Source: an uncultured Pseudomonadales bacterium
Lineage (GTDB): Bacteria; Pseudomonadota; Gammaproteobacteria; Pseudomonadales; Cellvibrionaceae
Assembly (NCBI GenBank): GCA_947494095.1
Contig: CANLTI010000018.1
Span: 1 to 64,000 of the forward strand
Length of the DNA stretch: 64,000 nt
Reading direction: 5' to 3'
Each line of letters opens with the position of its first letter. Position 1 is the first letter of the stretch. The translations under genes and the position numbers were made by a program. Under the pieces are notes generated by a model. It saw only the letters and a program-made list of their open reading frames with translations. It was not told the origin of the DNA and ran no database searches. Shown here piece by piece: positions 44,732 to 54,673 of this stretch.

Positions 44732-47668
44732 TCACTTAAGCTCTCTACGCGTAAAGCTTTCTAGTTGAATTAAGGATAACAATAAGTCTTTTACCGCCGA
44801 CCCATTCGCATCAATTAAGTCATTATATTTTGCCGCTTCACAATCGCTAGGCGCTAACTCTTGCCCTAAAAAATTCTCCAAAAAACGCGTCGCTACACAT
44901 GTTTTTAACTGAGGAGAGTTGATCAGTTCCCGTGAAAATTCAGCACTCGTACCGTAACTCAAAACATAACTTCCAATATTATCCATTACCCCCGATGCAT
45001 CAATAGGTACCGACCCTTTTTCAACCGTGCGGTAACGCCCAATAGTATCAAAGTTTTCAAAACCAAAACCGGCAGGGTCAATCACCTGATGGCAACCTAT
45101 GCAAGCCGCTTGGGCGCTATGGGTAAGCTGCAACAACTCTCTTTCAGAGGTTACCGAAGGGTCGACGCCTTCAGGTAAGGGTACGGGCATCACGTCGCCA
45201 GGTGGGTCGGGCAGCTCTTGGCATAGCAGCTGCTCTAAGGTGAAAACACCTCGCTTAACAATACCCGATTTTGCCAGCGTAGAGTGAACCGCTAAAAAAG
45301 CAGGGTGATTAAAGAGGCCTGAGCGCTGCGCACTATCAATATCAACCCAACCTTGCTCACTATCGCGATAGTCAACACCAAATACACTGGCCGTTTTACT
45401 ATTTACGGCATATCGACTACCCGAAAAAACATCCGTAAAAGAGCGATTTTTTTCGATATTATCGATCAGCATTAACTCAGCACTGTCGAGTAAATCATGC
45501 CTGACATCATCCGAAAAACCCAAGCTTTCATCTTTTGGTCTAGAGCGCACTAAATCTAACTTAAGGTAATCTTTGTACACCTCCATCATTGAAGCGCTAG
45601 CGTTAGGCGATTGAAAGAGCCGGGTGACTTGCGCTTCTAGCTGTGGGCGGCTAATCGCCGCGGCTTGGCTCGCAAGCTCAAGCAATTCATCATCAGGGGT
45701 ACTATTAAGTAAAGCATATGATAGAACAGCAACCACCTCAAAATTGGTCAACTGATATTGCATTGTGCCGTCTAAGAGCACTCCAATCTCACTTCTAAAC
45801 AAAAAATTAGAGCTCAGCACCAATGCATGTAATGTGAATTCTAATTTCTCAGTATTGCCATTGATATTGTTTAACGCCAATGTGAATGCAGCAAGCTCAT
45901 CAGAGGTTAAAGGCCTGCGCCACAACCGCTTACCATACGCGGTCAAAATAGAGGTGACGCACGTCTCACTCGTTTCGTCTGCACAGGCTGTAATCACTGG
46001 GTGCTGAGTCACTAGCGTCTCAATCATCGCCTTTGAAAAATCCAGCATGCGCTCGAAATTAATATTATTGATATTCAATTTATCGGCGTTACTATTCATG
46101 CCTATCAACTTGGCGCCATCTTCGAGCTCCGGCCATACATTTTCATTAAAAATGTCACCAAAAATATCGACTACTGAATTTTTGATCTGCAGCTCAGACA
46201 AGCGCCGGAGCTTTGGCTCCAACAAAGCGCCTTGCGCGGCGCAACTTGCGCTTTCGGAATACGCTTTAATAGGCGAGGCGCCAGCAACTAACGTGTCTCC
46301 GCGTCTTACCTCAACAAGTAATCGCTCAAGATTAGCCAATGCAGTCGATGGAACATTTAAACGCGCAACACCACTGGTGCAATCGACCGTTGCGGTATGC
46401 ACCGTTTTAAATGAGCCTTTACTTGCCTGGCCATCAATCAGGCTTAAACGCGCTTTAAGCGGCGTCTGTGCATGTGAAGATGCCACAATATAAATACGCT
46501 TAGGTTTAAAGTTGAATTTTTTGGGCAAACCTACAGCTGGACTATCGCAGTTATAACACGCCCCCACTTTCAACTTGTCATTTTCATACACGACTTTTAA
46601 GCGCACCGGTAAAGTTGTTGGCACACTAGTGTCGATATTTTTTTCAATTTGCCTATAAGTATCTAACTTTGCCTCACCACTATCTTCAGCCAAGCCATGC
46701 TGTCCAGCCCAGTGCACAAAAACGAGCTCACCCGTTAAATCATCGGTACTTGATACTAGTAAACCCACTTTTGCAAATTCGTGCGACAAACCTTCAACCT
46801 GATGAATATCGAGTGTCATATTGATATCGCCAGCATGTGTGACTGCTGTCGATAGCGCATTAAAATAGATCTTTGACTCCCAAATATCTAAGCCTTCTCC
46901 GGTTAACCAAAAGCTGTCATCAGCCGTTACATCTGTTAACGCGGCTATATCGGCAGAGCTTGCACCCTCAGCACGCACTTTAATGCCCTCATACCCGGCG
47001 ATAGTCGACGTATTAAAGCGCTCTGGGTCTGAAATTAAAACCTCAAGCGGCTGAGCACTCACCGGGCTACATTCAAGCGCTAGCTCAAGTCCATCCTCAT
47101 CAAAAACTTGACTTACCTTAACCGAATTATCGCCAACCGGCTCAACCGTACGGCCCGCTAAAGCGATGACCCAATCATGCACTTTTTGATAATGCGCCAG
47201 TGTAAACGGCTCGGCTTGATTGGCATTATCCACAGGCATATCTTTAGCGCCCATACGATAAAAAGTCATGCGTTTTAACAACAGCGAATTCTCAGGATCA
47301 AGCTCATTAATATAGCTTTCTCCTTTCGCGTTTTGAGCATTAAGCCACAGCGCGTCGGTTGTGTAGTTTTGCCATTGCATATGTGTATCAAAGTGACAGC
47401 TAGTGCAATAGTCTTGAATAATATCGATAGCACTGCCTACGCTAGGCACTGAACTCACAGTAGAGCCCACATTTGAACTTACCGAAGCCGAGCTCACGGC
47501 GCTAGAAGATACCTCATCAATGGGCGAACCACTAGAGCCCGCATCTTTCAGCGAAGAAGATGCATAATTGGCTTGTGATGATCTGGATTCTTGCGTGGCG
47601 CCGCACCCGGCAACCGCAACAATAGCAGTCAATCCAAGGGCAATAGAGCAAAGTTGAAAGAGTGACAT
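44732..47668 (-). CDS. DUF1592/DUF1588/DUF1585 lipoprotein with haem c (pair 1)
   Basis: A 978-residue lipoprotein (lipobox VAGC, Cys22) with a Ser-rich linker (about 28-78). Then comes a c-type haem motif CTSCH (88-92), part of a planctomycete-type cytochrome domain. A beta-rich insert (about 190-420) precedes the alpha-helical DUF1595/1592/1588 region (IKNSVVDIFGDIFNENVWPEL, YGKRLWRRPLTSDELAAF, NSTPDDELLELASQ). A second CIGCHQVIDPAGFGFENFD motif in the DUF1588/1585 part follows. Such proteins are always found beside DUF1552 genes. A redox function is suggested by the CxxCH motifs, not demonstrated. Confidence 0.85.
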   Translation of the reverse strand: MSLFQLCSIALGLTAIVAVAGCGATQESRSSQANYASSSLKDAGSSGSPIDEVSSSAVSSASVSSNVGSTVSSVPSVGSAIDIIQDYCTSCHFDTHMQWQNYTTDALWLNAQNAKGESYINELDPENSLLLKRMTFYRMGAKDMPVDNANQAEPFTLAHYQKVHDWVIALAGRTVEPVGDNSVKVSQVFDEDGLELALECSPVSAQPLEVLISDPERFNTSTIAGYEGIKVRAEGASSADIAALTDVTADDSFWLTGEGLDIWESKIYFNALSTAVTHAGDINMTLDIHQVEGLSHEFAKVGLLVSSTDDLTGELVFVHWAGQHGLAEDSGEAKLDTYRQIEKNIDTSVPTTLPVRLKVVYENDKLKVGACYNCDSPAVGLPKKFNFKPKRIYIVASSHAQTPLKARLSLIDGQASKGSFKTVHTATVDCTSGVARLNVPSTALANLERLLVEVRRGDTLVAGASPIKAYSESASCAAQGALLEPKLRRLSELQIKNSVVDIFGDIFNENVWPELEDGAKLIGMNSNADKLNINNINFERMLDFSKAMIETLVTQHPVITACADETSETCVTSILTAYGKRLWRRPLTSDELAAFTLALNNINGNTEKLEFTLHALVLSSNFLFRSEIGVLLDGTMQYQLTNFEVVAVLSYALLNSTPDDELLELASQAAAISRPQLEAQVTRLFQSPNASASMMEVYKDYLKLDLVRSRPKDESLGFSDDVRHDLLDSAELMLIDNIEKNRSFTDVFSGSRYAVNSKTASVFGVDYRDSEQGWVDIDSAQRSGLFNHPAFLAVHSTLAKSGIVKRGVFTLEQLLCQELPDPPGDVMPVPLPEGVDPSVTSERELLQLTHSAQAACIGCHQVIDPAGFGFENFDTIGRYRTVEKGSVPIDASGVMDNIGSYVLSYGTSAEFSRELINSPQLKTCVATRFLENFLGQELAPSDCEAAKYNDLIDANGSAVKDLLLSLIQLESFTRRELK

Positions 47669-47960
47669 AAAAACCTCTGATTAAGCTTTAAAAGCTCAGG
47701 CTTTAATAATAATCTCATATTCCATAACACACAAAAAACGCAGAATATATTAAGACGGTGTGAATTTTATAACTAGAGTAGCAGAAGTCTAAAAGTAAAT
47801 AAGCCGATACACAGTAAAACAAGTAAATTTAACGCTATAAATAAATTTAATGTGATAAGCCGCTTAAAAATAAGATCATTAAAATCATTCTAGCCAAGAT
47901 GCACCTTAAAAAATCCGGCGCACCATTATCGGCCACTGATAGATTCATCATACTCTAACG
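47669..47960. other. Gap between the first DUF1592 gene and rpe
   Basis: 292 bp, AT-rich, no gene, repeat or hairpin recognised. It should contain the promoter of pair 1 and the 3' end of the rpe transcript. Confidence 0.4.
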
Positions 47961-48635
47961 CTATTGATCTGCCAGTGCCTGTCTCATCGAGGTGATTACA
48001 TCACGATAATCATCTGCACCAAAAATAGCCGAGCCAGCGACAAAGGTGTCGGCGCCGGCCGCTGCAATTTGCGCAATATTATCAACTTTAACACCACCAT
48101 CAATTTCAAGGCGTACATTTAACCCCCTCACATCAATCAACTGGCGAGCCTCACGGACCTTATCTAATACATAAGGTATAAATGATTGCCCACCAAAACC
48201 GGGGTTGACCGACATGAGCAATAACATATCCAATTGATCTAATATATGGGCAATCGATGAAACGGGCGTACCCGGGTTTAATACCAACCCGCATTTAAGC
48301 CCCGCTGATTTAATGAGCTTAAGGGAGCGGTCTAGATGCTTGGTAGCCTCGGGGTGAAAGGTGATGTAACTGGCGCCAGCATCAATAAATTGAGCAATTA
48401 AATCGTCGACCGGCTCGACCATTAAATGCACGTCAATAGGTGCCGTAATACCGTAATGGCGCAACGCTTTGCACACCATTGGCCCAAACGTTAAATTGGG
48501 CACATAGTGATTATCCATCACATCAAAATGAATCATATCAGCGCCTGCGTCAATCACGGCTTGGGCCTCTTCACCTAAACACGCAAAATCAGCAGACAAA
48601 ATAGAGGGGGCAATAATAAAGTTAGACTCAGACAC
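47961..48635 (-). CDS. rpe: Ribulose-phosphate 3-epimerase
   Basis: A 224-residue cytoplasmic TIM-barrel enzyme interconverting ribulose 5-phosphate and xylulose 5-phosphate in the pentose phosphate pathway. [35 protein letters not shown] (Asp and His metal ligands), [13 protein letters not shown] [23 protein letters not shown] and EIDGGVK are all intact. GTG 48635 is preceded by AGGAG at good spacing; the frame opens upstream without a ribosome site. Its usual partners gph and trpE are not adjacent. Confidence 0.97.
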   Translation of the reverse strand: MSESNFIIAPSILSADFACLGEEAQAVIDAGADMIHFDVMDNHYVPNLTFGPMVCKALRHYGITAPIDVHLMVEPVDDLIAQFIDAGASYITFHPEATKHLDRSLKLIKSAGLKCGLVLNPGTPVSSIAHILDQLDMLLLMSVNPGFGGQSFIPYVLDKVREARQLIDVRGLNVRLEIDGGVKVDNIAQIAAAGADTFVAGSAIFGADDYRDVITSMRQALADQ

Positions 48636-48763
48636 AATAGCTCTCCTAAAGAATATCAACACATTGTACGTCAAAAGGCACTGCCATGGGTGCCTTAGGC
48701 CATCTAATAACACGTTTACTAAAATTTATTTGAGTGTCGGTTTTTTTATCACTTTTGATTATG

Positions 48764-50161
48764 TTACTGTACCCCGAGTCTAGAGCGAGCCATGCCTTCG
48801 AGTATCTGCCCAAACACAGCCACTACCGCTTCTTTTGCATCTACACCATCGGGTAGAGTGGACTGCACCAACTGGCTAATTAAATAAAGGCTGCGCTGGC
48901 CATCGACAAGTTCAAGCACACGTGTGATAAATTCATGCCCCCGTTCGCATTCAAACGCAATATTGGGTATCGGCAAGTGATGCAACACTAGCCAGCCGGG
49001 AGTCAACCATTGCGCGGTATTCGATGGCTTAGGTAAGGCTTGGGGCTCTAGCTGTTTATAGGCATTAAACGAGAATACTTGCTCATGATGATATCGCGCA
49101 TTAAGCGGTGATACCATATGTGCAATTTCATCAACCGATTGCGCCTGAACATCAAAGCCTGCCATACCCGCAAAATCAATAATTTCTTCGGCTGAATACT
49201 TTTTATCAAATGATAAATTGCGTGAATACAATAGCGGCCCAGTATTAATCCAGCGCCCACCAGGCTTCAACAAATACGCAATAACACTGATTAAATCTTT
49301 AACGTCGCCACCGGTAACATCCAACAACCAAGAGGTAACAATCGTATCCATACTGCCTGCTTTTAGGGGCATATTCCATACATCAGAACCCAGTGCAAAC
49401 CAGCGTTTACGCGCGTCATGCTCATCTAAAGGCGGCACCATGCTCCAAGTATTCGCAAAAGAGTAGCCTATTTGAGGATAGGTATATAACTCAGGTAATG
49501 AGATGCTACGGCGTTCTTGAATTAAACGCTGAGCACTGGCCAATAAAAAAGGGTTAATATCAGAGGCAATGGTTAACGGGGCATCAAGCTGTGTATGTAG
49601 ATCCCAACTTAATCGCCCTGCACCGGCACCTAACACCAGCATTTTCCCGGGTTCTGGCTTGCCCCAAATCGCTAATACGCGCTGTAAATTAGCATCGTTA
49701 GCGTGGGTCTCAAAATACTGGCTTTTCTCACTATCCCACGCCCAATCACGCAAAATGTGGTGGTAATACTCTGTGGGGTTATCAACCTCCGCTTGATCAA
49801 AACGCGCATCGCGCTGGGCGGTTAACCCTCCGTCTTCGAGCAAAGTCATAATACTTTGCAAGCTTTGATCCATAGCGGCATAGGCCACTTCTAGGCGGTC
49901 ACGCGTTAAAGTCGATAGATCATAGCCTTGCAGCATATTATCCAGGCTAGCCAAAGCGTCTCCACCTTGTGCAGCCATCATGGCCATTTGGTGCTGCCAC
50001 AGGGTTTTTTGCTGTAAACCCGACGGAAACACGCAAGGAATATCCGCGAGCGTAAAATAATCATTCTGGCAACCTTCACAGTAAGTACTTACCAACTCGT
50101 GCGCACATACAGGGCAAATCAATAAACCCTTAGGAAAGTTAAATTCAATGTTATTAGGCAT
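48764..50161 (-). CDS. SAM methyltransferase with N-terminal zinc ribbon, N2227-like
   Basis: A 465-residue protein. Four cysteines, CPVC (16-19) and CEGC (28-31), form a small zinc ribbon. The central region has VLGAGAGRLSWDLH, the SAM-binding glycine loop, followed by ASDINPFLLASA. GGRWINTGPLLYS later is close to the N2227/carnosine N-methyltransferase family signature. The C-terminal ~110 residues look like a winged-helix-type HxxL region. This domain set suggests methylation of a small peptide or amine, but the substrate is unknown. It lies upstream of rpe and between the two DUF1592 modules. Confidence 0.75.
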   Translation of the reverse strand: MPNNIEFNFPKGLLICPVCAHELVSTYCEGCQNDYFTLADIPCVFPSGLQQKTLWQHQMAMMAAQGGDALASLDNMLQGYDLSTLTRDRLEVAYAAMDQSLQSIMTLLEDGGLTAQRDARFDQAEVDNPTEYYHHILRDWAWDSEKSQYFETHANDANLQRVLAIWGKPEPGKMLVLGAGAGRLSWDLHTQLDAPLTIASDINPFLLASAQRLIQERRSISLPELYTYPQIGYSFANTWSMVPPLDEHDARKRWFALGSDVWNMPLKAGSMDTIVTSWLLDVTGGDVKDLISVIAYLLKPGGRWINTGPLLYSRNLSFDKKYSAEEIIDFAGMAGFDVQAQSVDEIAHMVSPLNARYHHEQVFSFNAYKQLEPQALPKPSNTAQWLTPGWLVLHHLPIPNIAFECERGHEFITRVLELVDGQRSLYLISQLVQSTLPDGVDAKEAVVAVFGQILEGMARSRLGVQ

Positions 50162-50210
50162 AAAAATTCCAATAATAAAAAGCCGGCCTTAAAAAATTAA
50201 TCGCATACAA

Positions 50211-50243
50211 AAAAGCCCTACCGCCAAAAGAAGTAGGGCTTTG
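50211..50243 (-). terminator. Bidirectional intrinsic terminator
   Basis: A 10-bp stem AAAGCCCTAC (50212-50221) and GTAGGGCTTT (50233-50242) with a loop of 11 nt. It lies just after the second DUF1552 gene (stop at 50295) and ends the pair 2 transcript before the methyltransferase gene. Confidence 0.85.
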
Positions 50244-50294
50244 ATTTATTTAAGCGTGCGCGCAGCTCAAAAGCTACTGCACGTTATACAAACA

Positions 50295-51587
50295 TTACGC
50301 AAGAAGATCAACATCACCGCCAGCAGCGCCAACGACTGTGGCGCTAGGATCAACACCCAAACCTTTTGTCACTTCAGAAAAGAAGTTTTTAGCGCTGGCA
50401 TTAGTCCCTTTAGATGAGAACGAGCCACCCCCAAATTCAGATATTTTAGTGGCCAGCATAAACGGTGAATCTGCCGAACTATGCGATAAACCATTACCCG
50501 CACAGCTCACCTGGCAAAAAGCGGTACTGTTAATTAATGGCTGGCCATTTGAATCATTTGTTTCACTCAGCTTTTTGATAAAGTATGCCGGCACTTCGAA
50601 TTTTTCAGTCATCATGGCGTTCCATACAGAGGCGCCACCTGAATGGCCCGCACTATGGCCATCAAAACCTTTATAAGACCAACCACCGCCCTGATGGTTA
50701 CCAATTTGCAGCGTGGCAACACGGGTAATATCACATGCAAAAGCCGCTATAATCACATCGGCTTGCAATTTGGCATGTTCAACCATACCTGCGTTTTGAC
50801 TATCATTTGGGTCGCTGGCAATTGTAGGCTTACACGCGCCCAAATCAGGCGCCGCTGCGCTATTTAAGTCAGTAATACGAGACTCAAGCTTTTCTAGTGC
50901 ATCAAAATGAGTTTGTAGGCGTTTTTGCTCTTCAGTGCCTAGCTTCTTCTTAACAGACTCTACAGCCGCTTTTTGCGCAGCAAATGATTTTTTGTAGGTC
51001 TCATCACCGCCTAAATCAGGTAACTCAGCAAAAAACTTCGCTACCGCCGCAGTTGGCTGCTCAATGGGCTGGCCTGCCGAGCTAACGACAATACCAGGGC
51101 CTGTGCCTCCAGCTGTAGCATTCGACCCTAAAAAGATAGACGAATAATAACTCGTCGCACCCAACACAGAGCCTAAATCAACATCAATGGTATTGCCGCC
51201 GTAACCGCCACCTAAGGCTTGACGAGCACCACCGTGCACTGCCACACCGGTATCTACACCGCGAAACTTACAAATTCCCGCAATATCATGCCCTTGCGGA
51301 CCATAATGATAAGTACCTCCGGCCATATTCGTTGCAGACGTCGGGCGGAAGTCATTTTCAGGCGCACCACTGTGGATATAACAAAAAACCACACGTTTAG
51401 GGCTATCAGCTGCCTGCGCATAGCGCGCGGTCATCACCCCACCTAACAAGCTTGAATAACGCAACGTTGATGATGCGATACCCGCTTTACTCACCATATC
51501 TAAAAAGCTACGACGCTCTTTTTGTACATGGCGTTGCTGATTTTCAACAGCCGTTTCATTTGGCTTATCATTTTTAAAAAATTTCAT
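50295..51587 (-). CDS. DUF1552 Tat-exported protein (pair 2)
   Basis: A 430-residue relative of the protein at 43372-44721. The Tat-type signal ERRSFLDMVSKAG is followed by a long hydrophobic stretch to about residue 60. The mature domain has VVFCYIHSGAPENDF, VDVDLGSVLG-like DVDLGSVLG, and ITRVATLQIGNHQGGGWSYKG with DGHSAGHSGG. It is diverged from the first copy and lies 61 bp after the DUF1592 partner. The C-terminus ends GGDVDLLA. Confidence 0.75.
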   Translation of the reverse strand: MKFFKNDKPNETAVENQQRHVQKERRSFLDMVSKAGIASSTLRYSSLLGGVMTARYAQAADSPKRVVFCYIHSGAPENDFRPTSATNMAGGTYHYGPQGHDIAGICKFRGVDTGVAVHGGARQALGGGYGGNTIDVDLGSVLGATSYYSSIFLGSNATAGGTGPGIVVSSAGQPIEQPTAAVAKFFAELPDLGGDETYKKSFAAQKAAVESVKKKLGTEEQKRLQTHFDALEKLESRITDLNSAAAPDLGACKPTIASDPNDSQNAGMVEHAKLQADVIIAAFACDITRVATLQIGNHQGGGWSYKGFDGHSAGHSGGASVWNAMMTEKFEVPAYFIKKLSETNDSNGQPLINSTAFCQVSCAGNGLSHSSADSPFMLATKISEFGGGSFSSKGTNASAKNFFSEVTKGLGVDPSATVVGAAGGDVDLLA

Positions 51588-51648
51588 AATTGCAACCCTT
51601 TACTGTGTATGCATTTCATACAGGGGGAGCTAGCTCCCCCCTAGGTTA

Positions 51649-54387
51649 TTACTTACGGAAGCGGAAAGCAGAAGATTTAACTAATGCCTTAAGCACATCA
51701 CGAGGGCTTTTCGCTACAGCGTAAGCAGCATTAAGCTCATCTTGCACACAAACAAACTCAGATTCTTGAGCATCAGTAATACTTAAGTAGCTAGCACCTT
51801 TAATTTCAGCATCTTCAAGAAGATCTTTACGTAAGGTATAACCCATAGCATAACGTGTTGTTTTTTCAATTAAACAAGCAGAAATTCCTGGTACATCTTG
51901 TGCCACAATTTTTCTACCGAGATCTTTAGCACCCGAGAAGGCTATACCTTTAGAGGCTGCTTTATCGCTATCGGCTTGCGCGGTTGATAAAGAACCCACA
52001 ACCTCTGGTGAAAATAAGTAACCCTCTTTGTTCACAAAATCGATGGCTAAATCTTTCGTACCTTGCGGTACAGCAACACCATTGACAAGAATCAAACCAT
52101 CTTGCACAACATCACCACCCACACGCTTACGTAAACGACCCACATTATCAAAGTCATCTAAGCCAAATAGCGGATTGAGCACGGCATTATGACACGTGGC
52201 GCAAGAAGAACCCGGTACGTTAGTTTGAATATCAAAGTACTCAGCGGTAGTCACTGTACCGACTTTGGCTCGCTCTGCCGCTCGAATACCGGCCTTATCA
52301 CGCTCATCAGAGTCTTCTAAGTTAACAGGCTGCGGAATCGCTTGACACAATACATCCTGGCGAAAATGCGCAGCACGCTGGATAGGCGAGGTGTAATCCA
52401 TGTGCGCGTTGTAAGCCATGAAGCCACCCGAAGCAATAATGCCACCACGCAATTGTGCGCTGGTATCAACCCACTTAAAGTCACCCGCCGATGCGCCACC
52501 TTGGCCGCTCATGTCGTAAAAGTCAGCCAGCGCACTATCTAAGTAAGTGAACTCACCCGAGTACATACTAGGAAAGTCGCCGTTATAAAACACATGCTTA
52601 TAGATTTCACGGATTTCTTGCATCATTGAATCACGAACTTCGGGTGTAAACTCAGCAACGTTACGCGCACGCGTCGGTAACTTATCGGTACGGAACCACT
52701 TACCGGCCAAGCGCTCGATGTGTGCTTTACCAAGGTCAGAATCAATTAACGCATCAATATGTGCATCTAATTTTGCGGCATCAAAGAGCTCGCCCTTTTT
52801 AGCGGCATCTAAAAATTCACGCGAAGGTGCACTGCCTGTCAAGGCAAAAGATAAAGCCGATGCATATTCAAAAGAGTTTAAAACATAAGCGCTAGAATCG
52901 GCCTTCATTAATAGTGTTTTATCTTCTTGTGCTGGCGGCTCTGCAACAGCGACTTTACCCACCAAAATCTTACTAACTTTAAGGGCATTACCACTAGCGT
53001 TATAGGTTTGTATGTACTTATTAGAACCCATGACCTCAGTAATTTTAAACGTCAGCGTTTTCAGTGATGCAGAGTTTATCTCCATTTCGGCAACGTCTTT
53101 GTTATCAATTTTTAAGCCAAACTTGCCGGTACCACTTACCCTTACTTTAACAACATCATTACCTGTCCACGTGTAGTTAGCGTTAGCCCCAACATACTGA
53201 TGCGCACCATAAGCACCAATATCATTACTATCATAAGTAATGTTTGGCATTGCGACAGCAACAGGGCTATCTATAGCAACTTCGTTAGGGTCAGCCTTAA
53301 TGGGCTCTTCAACCAAGGCCTCAGCGACTGTACGGCCCAACTCTGAACGATAAAGGAAGTGAGGTGAAGCCAGTACAGTTGTAATCGCCCACTTCAAACC
53401 ACTATTAAGGTCTGACGCTTCCGAAATCATCGTTCTGAACTCATTGCGCTCCTCAAGGGTCAGTAAGCGTCTATAAGCTACATAGGCAAAATCATTAATT
53501 AAGTTACTGGCACAAGAGTCGGGATCACCACAATCAAAGGTCAAAGCACCCGGTGTTGCTATTGCCCAATCAGCAATTTCAACAGCGTTATCGTAATAAC
53601 CATTTAAACGCGTCTCAGAAATATTTTCGTTGATATGGTTAGGAAGACGAGCAAACTCGGTATCAACACTAACCTTTGCAGCCGATGAGTAATCAGCAGG
53701 TAGTGCGGCACCAAATAGTTTAGCGAGTGAATTATGATATTCATAAGAGGTTAATACATGCAAAGCACGTCGGCCATAATGAATCGCATCAGCTGATGGG
53801 TTGGCGCAAGATGCCGCCTCACCCACAGGTCCATCTATGCCATTTTTTTGTGTCCACAGGTAGGCAGCAATATCTTTACTACACTGCTCATCACAACCGC
53901 CAGTAGCAAAAACCCCCATCGTGGTTTTAATAAAATCAGCTACACCTGCTCGGGTGCTTGCGTCATAGTCGCCCAATGCGCCAGCTGTGCCAAAGCTATC
54001 AGGATCAAAATGGTTGGTTTTATCGCCAAAATAACCATCGCCATCGAGATCTAAATGGCAACCTACACACTGTTTTGTCGAAAACAGTGTCAGCCCATTC
54101 GCCACATCGCCATCAAACCCAGCATCTACACTTGAAGACGCTACACTTGAAGACGACACAGGTACGGAAGAAGGCGCAACAGAGCTGGTCACAACTACCG
54201 AGCTAGAAGCAACAACCACAGAGCTAGAAGAAACAGGCGCTACAGAGCTAATACTGCTAGAAACAGTGACTCGAGAAGAGCTAGAAACAGGTGCAGTGCC
54301 AGAATCTGTCCCTCCATCCGGTTCCGGGTCGCCACCACAAGCAGCTAGGGCAGCCGAGATTAACCCTATAGTAAAAAGTCTATTCAT
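51649..54387 (-). CDS. DUF1592/DUF1588/DUF1585 lipoprotein with haem c (pair 2)
   Basis: About 912 residues. ATG 54387 is chosen because GAGGA lies six nt before it; another ATG two codons upstream sits on that site. Lipobox LAAC (Cys17), then a polyserine linker (about 34-87), CVGCH (107-111), and a DUF1592-type helical core (TSYEYHNSLAKLFGAALP, YRRLLTLEERNEFR). A beta-rich insert at about 365-470 (NANYTWTGNDVVKVRVSG) may be a carbohydrate-binding module. CATCHNAVLNPLFGLDDFDN is near the C-terminus. It is paired with the DUF1552 gene 61 bp downstream. Confidence 0.85.
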   Translation of the reverse strand: MNRLFTIGLISAALAACGGDPEPDGGTDSGTAPVSSSSRVTVSSSISSVAPVSSSSVVVASSSVVVTSSVAPSSVPVSSSSVASSSVDAGFDGDVANGLTLFSTKQCVGCHLDLDGDGYFGDKTNHFDPDSFGTAGALGDYDASTRAGVADFIKTTMGVFATGGCDEQCSKDIAAYLWTQKNGIDGPVGEAASCANPSADAIHYGRRALHVLTSYEYHNSLAKLFGAALPADYSSAAKVSVDTEFARLPNHINENISETRLNGYYDNAVEIADWAIATPGALTFDCGDPDSCASNLINDFAYVAYRRLLTLEERNEFRTMISEASDLNSGLKWAITTVLASPHFLYRSELGRTVAEALVEEPIKADPNEVAIDSPVAVAMPNITYDSNDIGAYGAHQYVGANANYTWTGNDVVKVRVSGTGKFGLKIDNKDVAEMEINSASLKTLTFKITEVMGSNKYIQTYNASGNALKVSKILVGKVAVAEPPAQEDKTLLMKADSSAYVLNSFEYASALSFALTGSAPSREFLDAAKKGELFDAAKLDAHIDALIDSDLGKAHIERLAGKWFRTDKLPTRARNVAEFTPEVRDSMMQEIREIYKHVFYNGDFPSMYSGEFTYLDSALADFYDMSGQGGASAGDFKWVDTSAQLRGGIIASGGFMAYNAHMDYTSPIQRAAHFRQDVLCQAIPQPVNLEDSDERDKAGIRAAERAKVGTVTTAEYFDIQTNVPGSSCATCHNAVLNPLFGLDDFDNVGRLRKRVGGDVVQDGLILVNGVAVPQGTKDLAIDFVNKEGYLFSPEVVGSLSTAQADSDKAASKGIAFSGAKDLGRKIVAQDVPGISACLIEKTTRYAMGYTLRKDLLEDAEIKGASYLSITDAQESEFVCVQDELNAAYAVAKSPRDVLKALVKSSAFRFRK

Positions 54388-54673
54388 GATCATTCCTCAT
54401 TGTGAACCTCAGTAGGTTCAAAAAAACAGTATTTTTTATTCGCAAACAAAAGCTTAATACGGACACTTATTTATGTATTGACTATAACAATTTTGAATGC
54501 GATTTTGCGTGACCGAGTTGGCAGCTTTATTTGTATTCACAATACAATGTATTTATTAACGATCGATAGTACATTAAATGTACAACCAGTGGGCTATTTT
54601 GATATTACAATGCAAACAGGCACACAAAACAGACTCTTAAAGCAAGCCAACACAACTGGCTTCACAGCGTACG
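54388..54673. other. Gap upstream of the second DUF1592 gene
   Basis: 286 bp that should hold the promoter of pair 2. A 70-codon frame runs here on the plus strand, but it has no family resemblance and no good ribosome site, so I do not annotate a gene. Confidence 0.35.
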
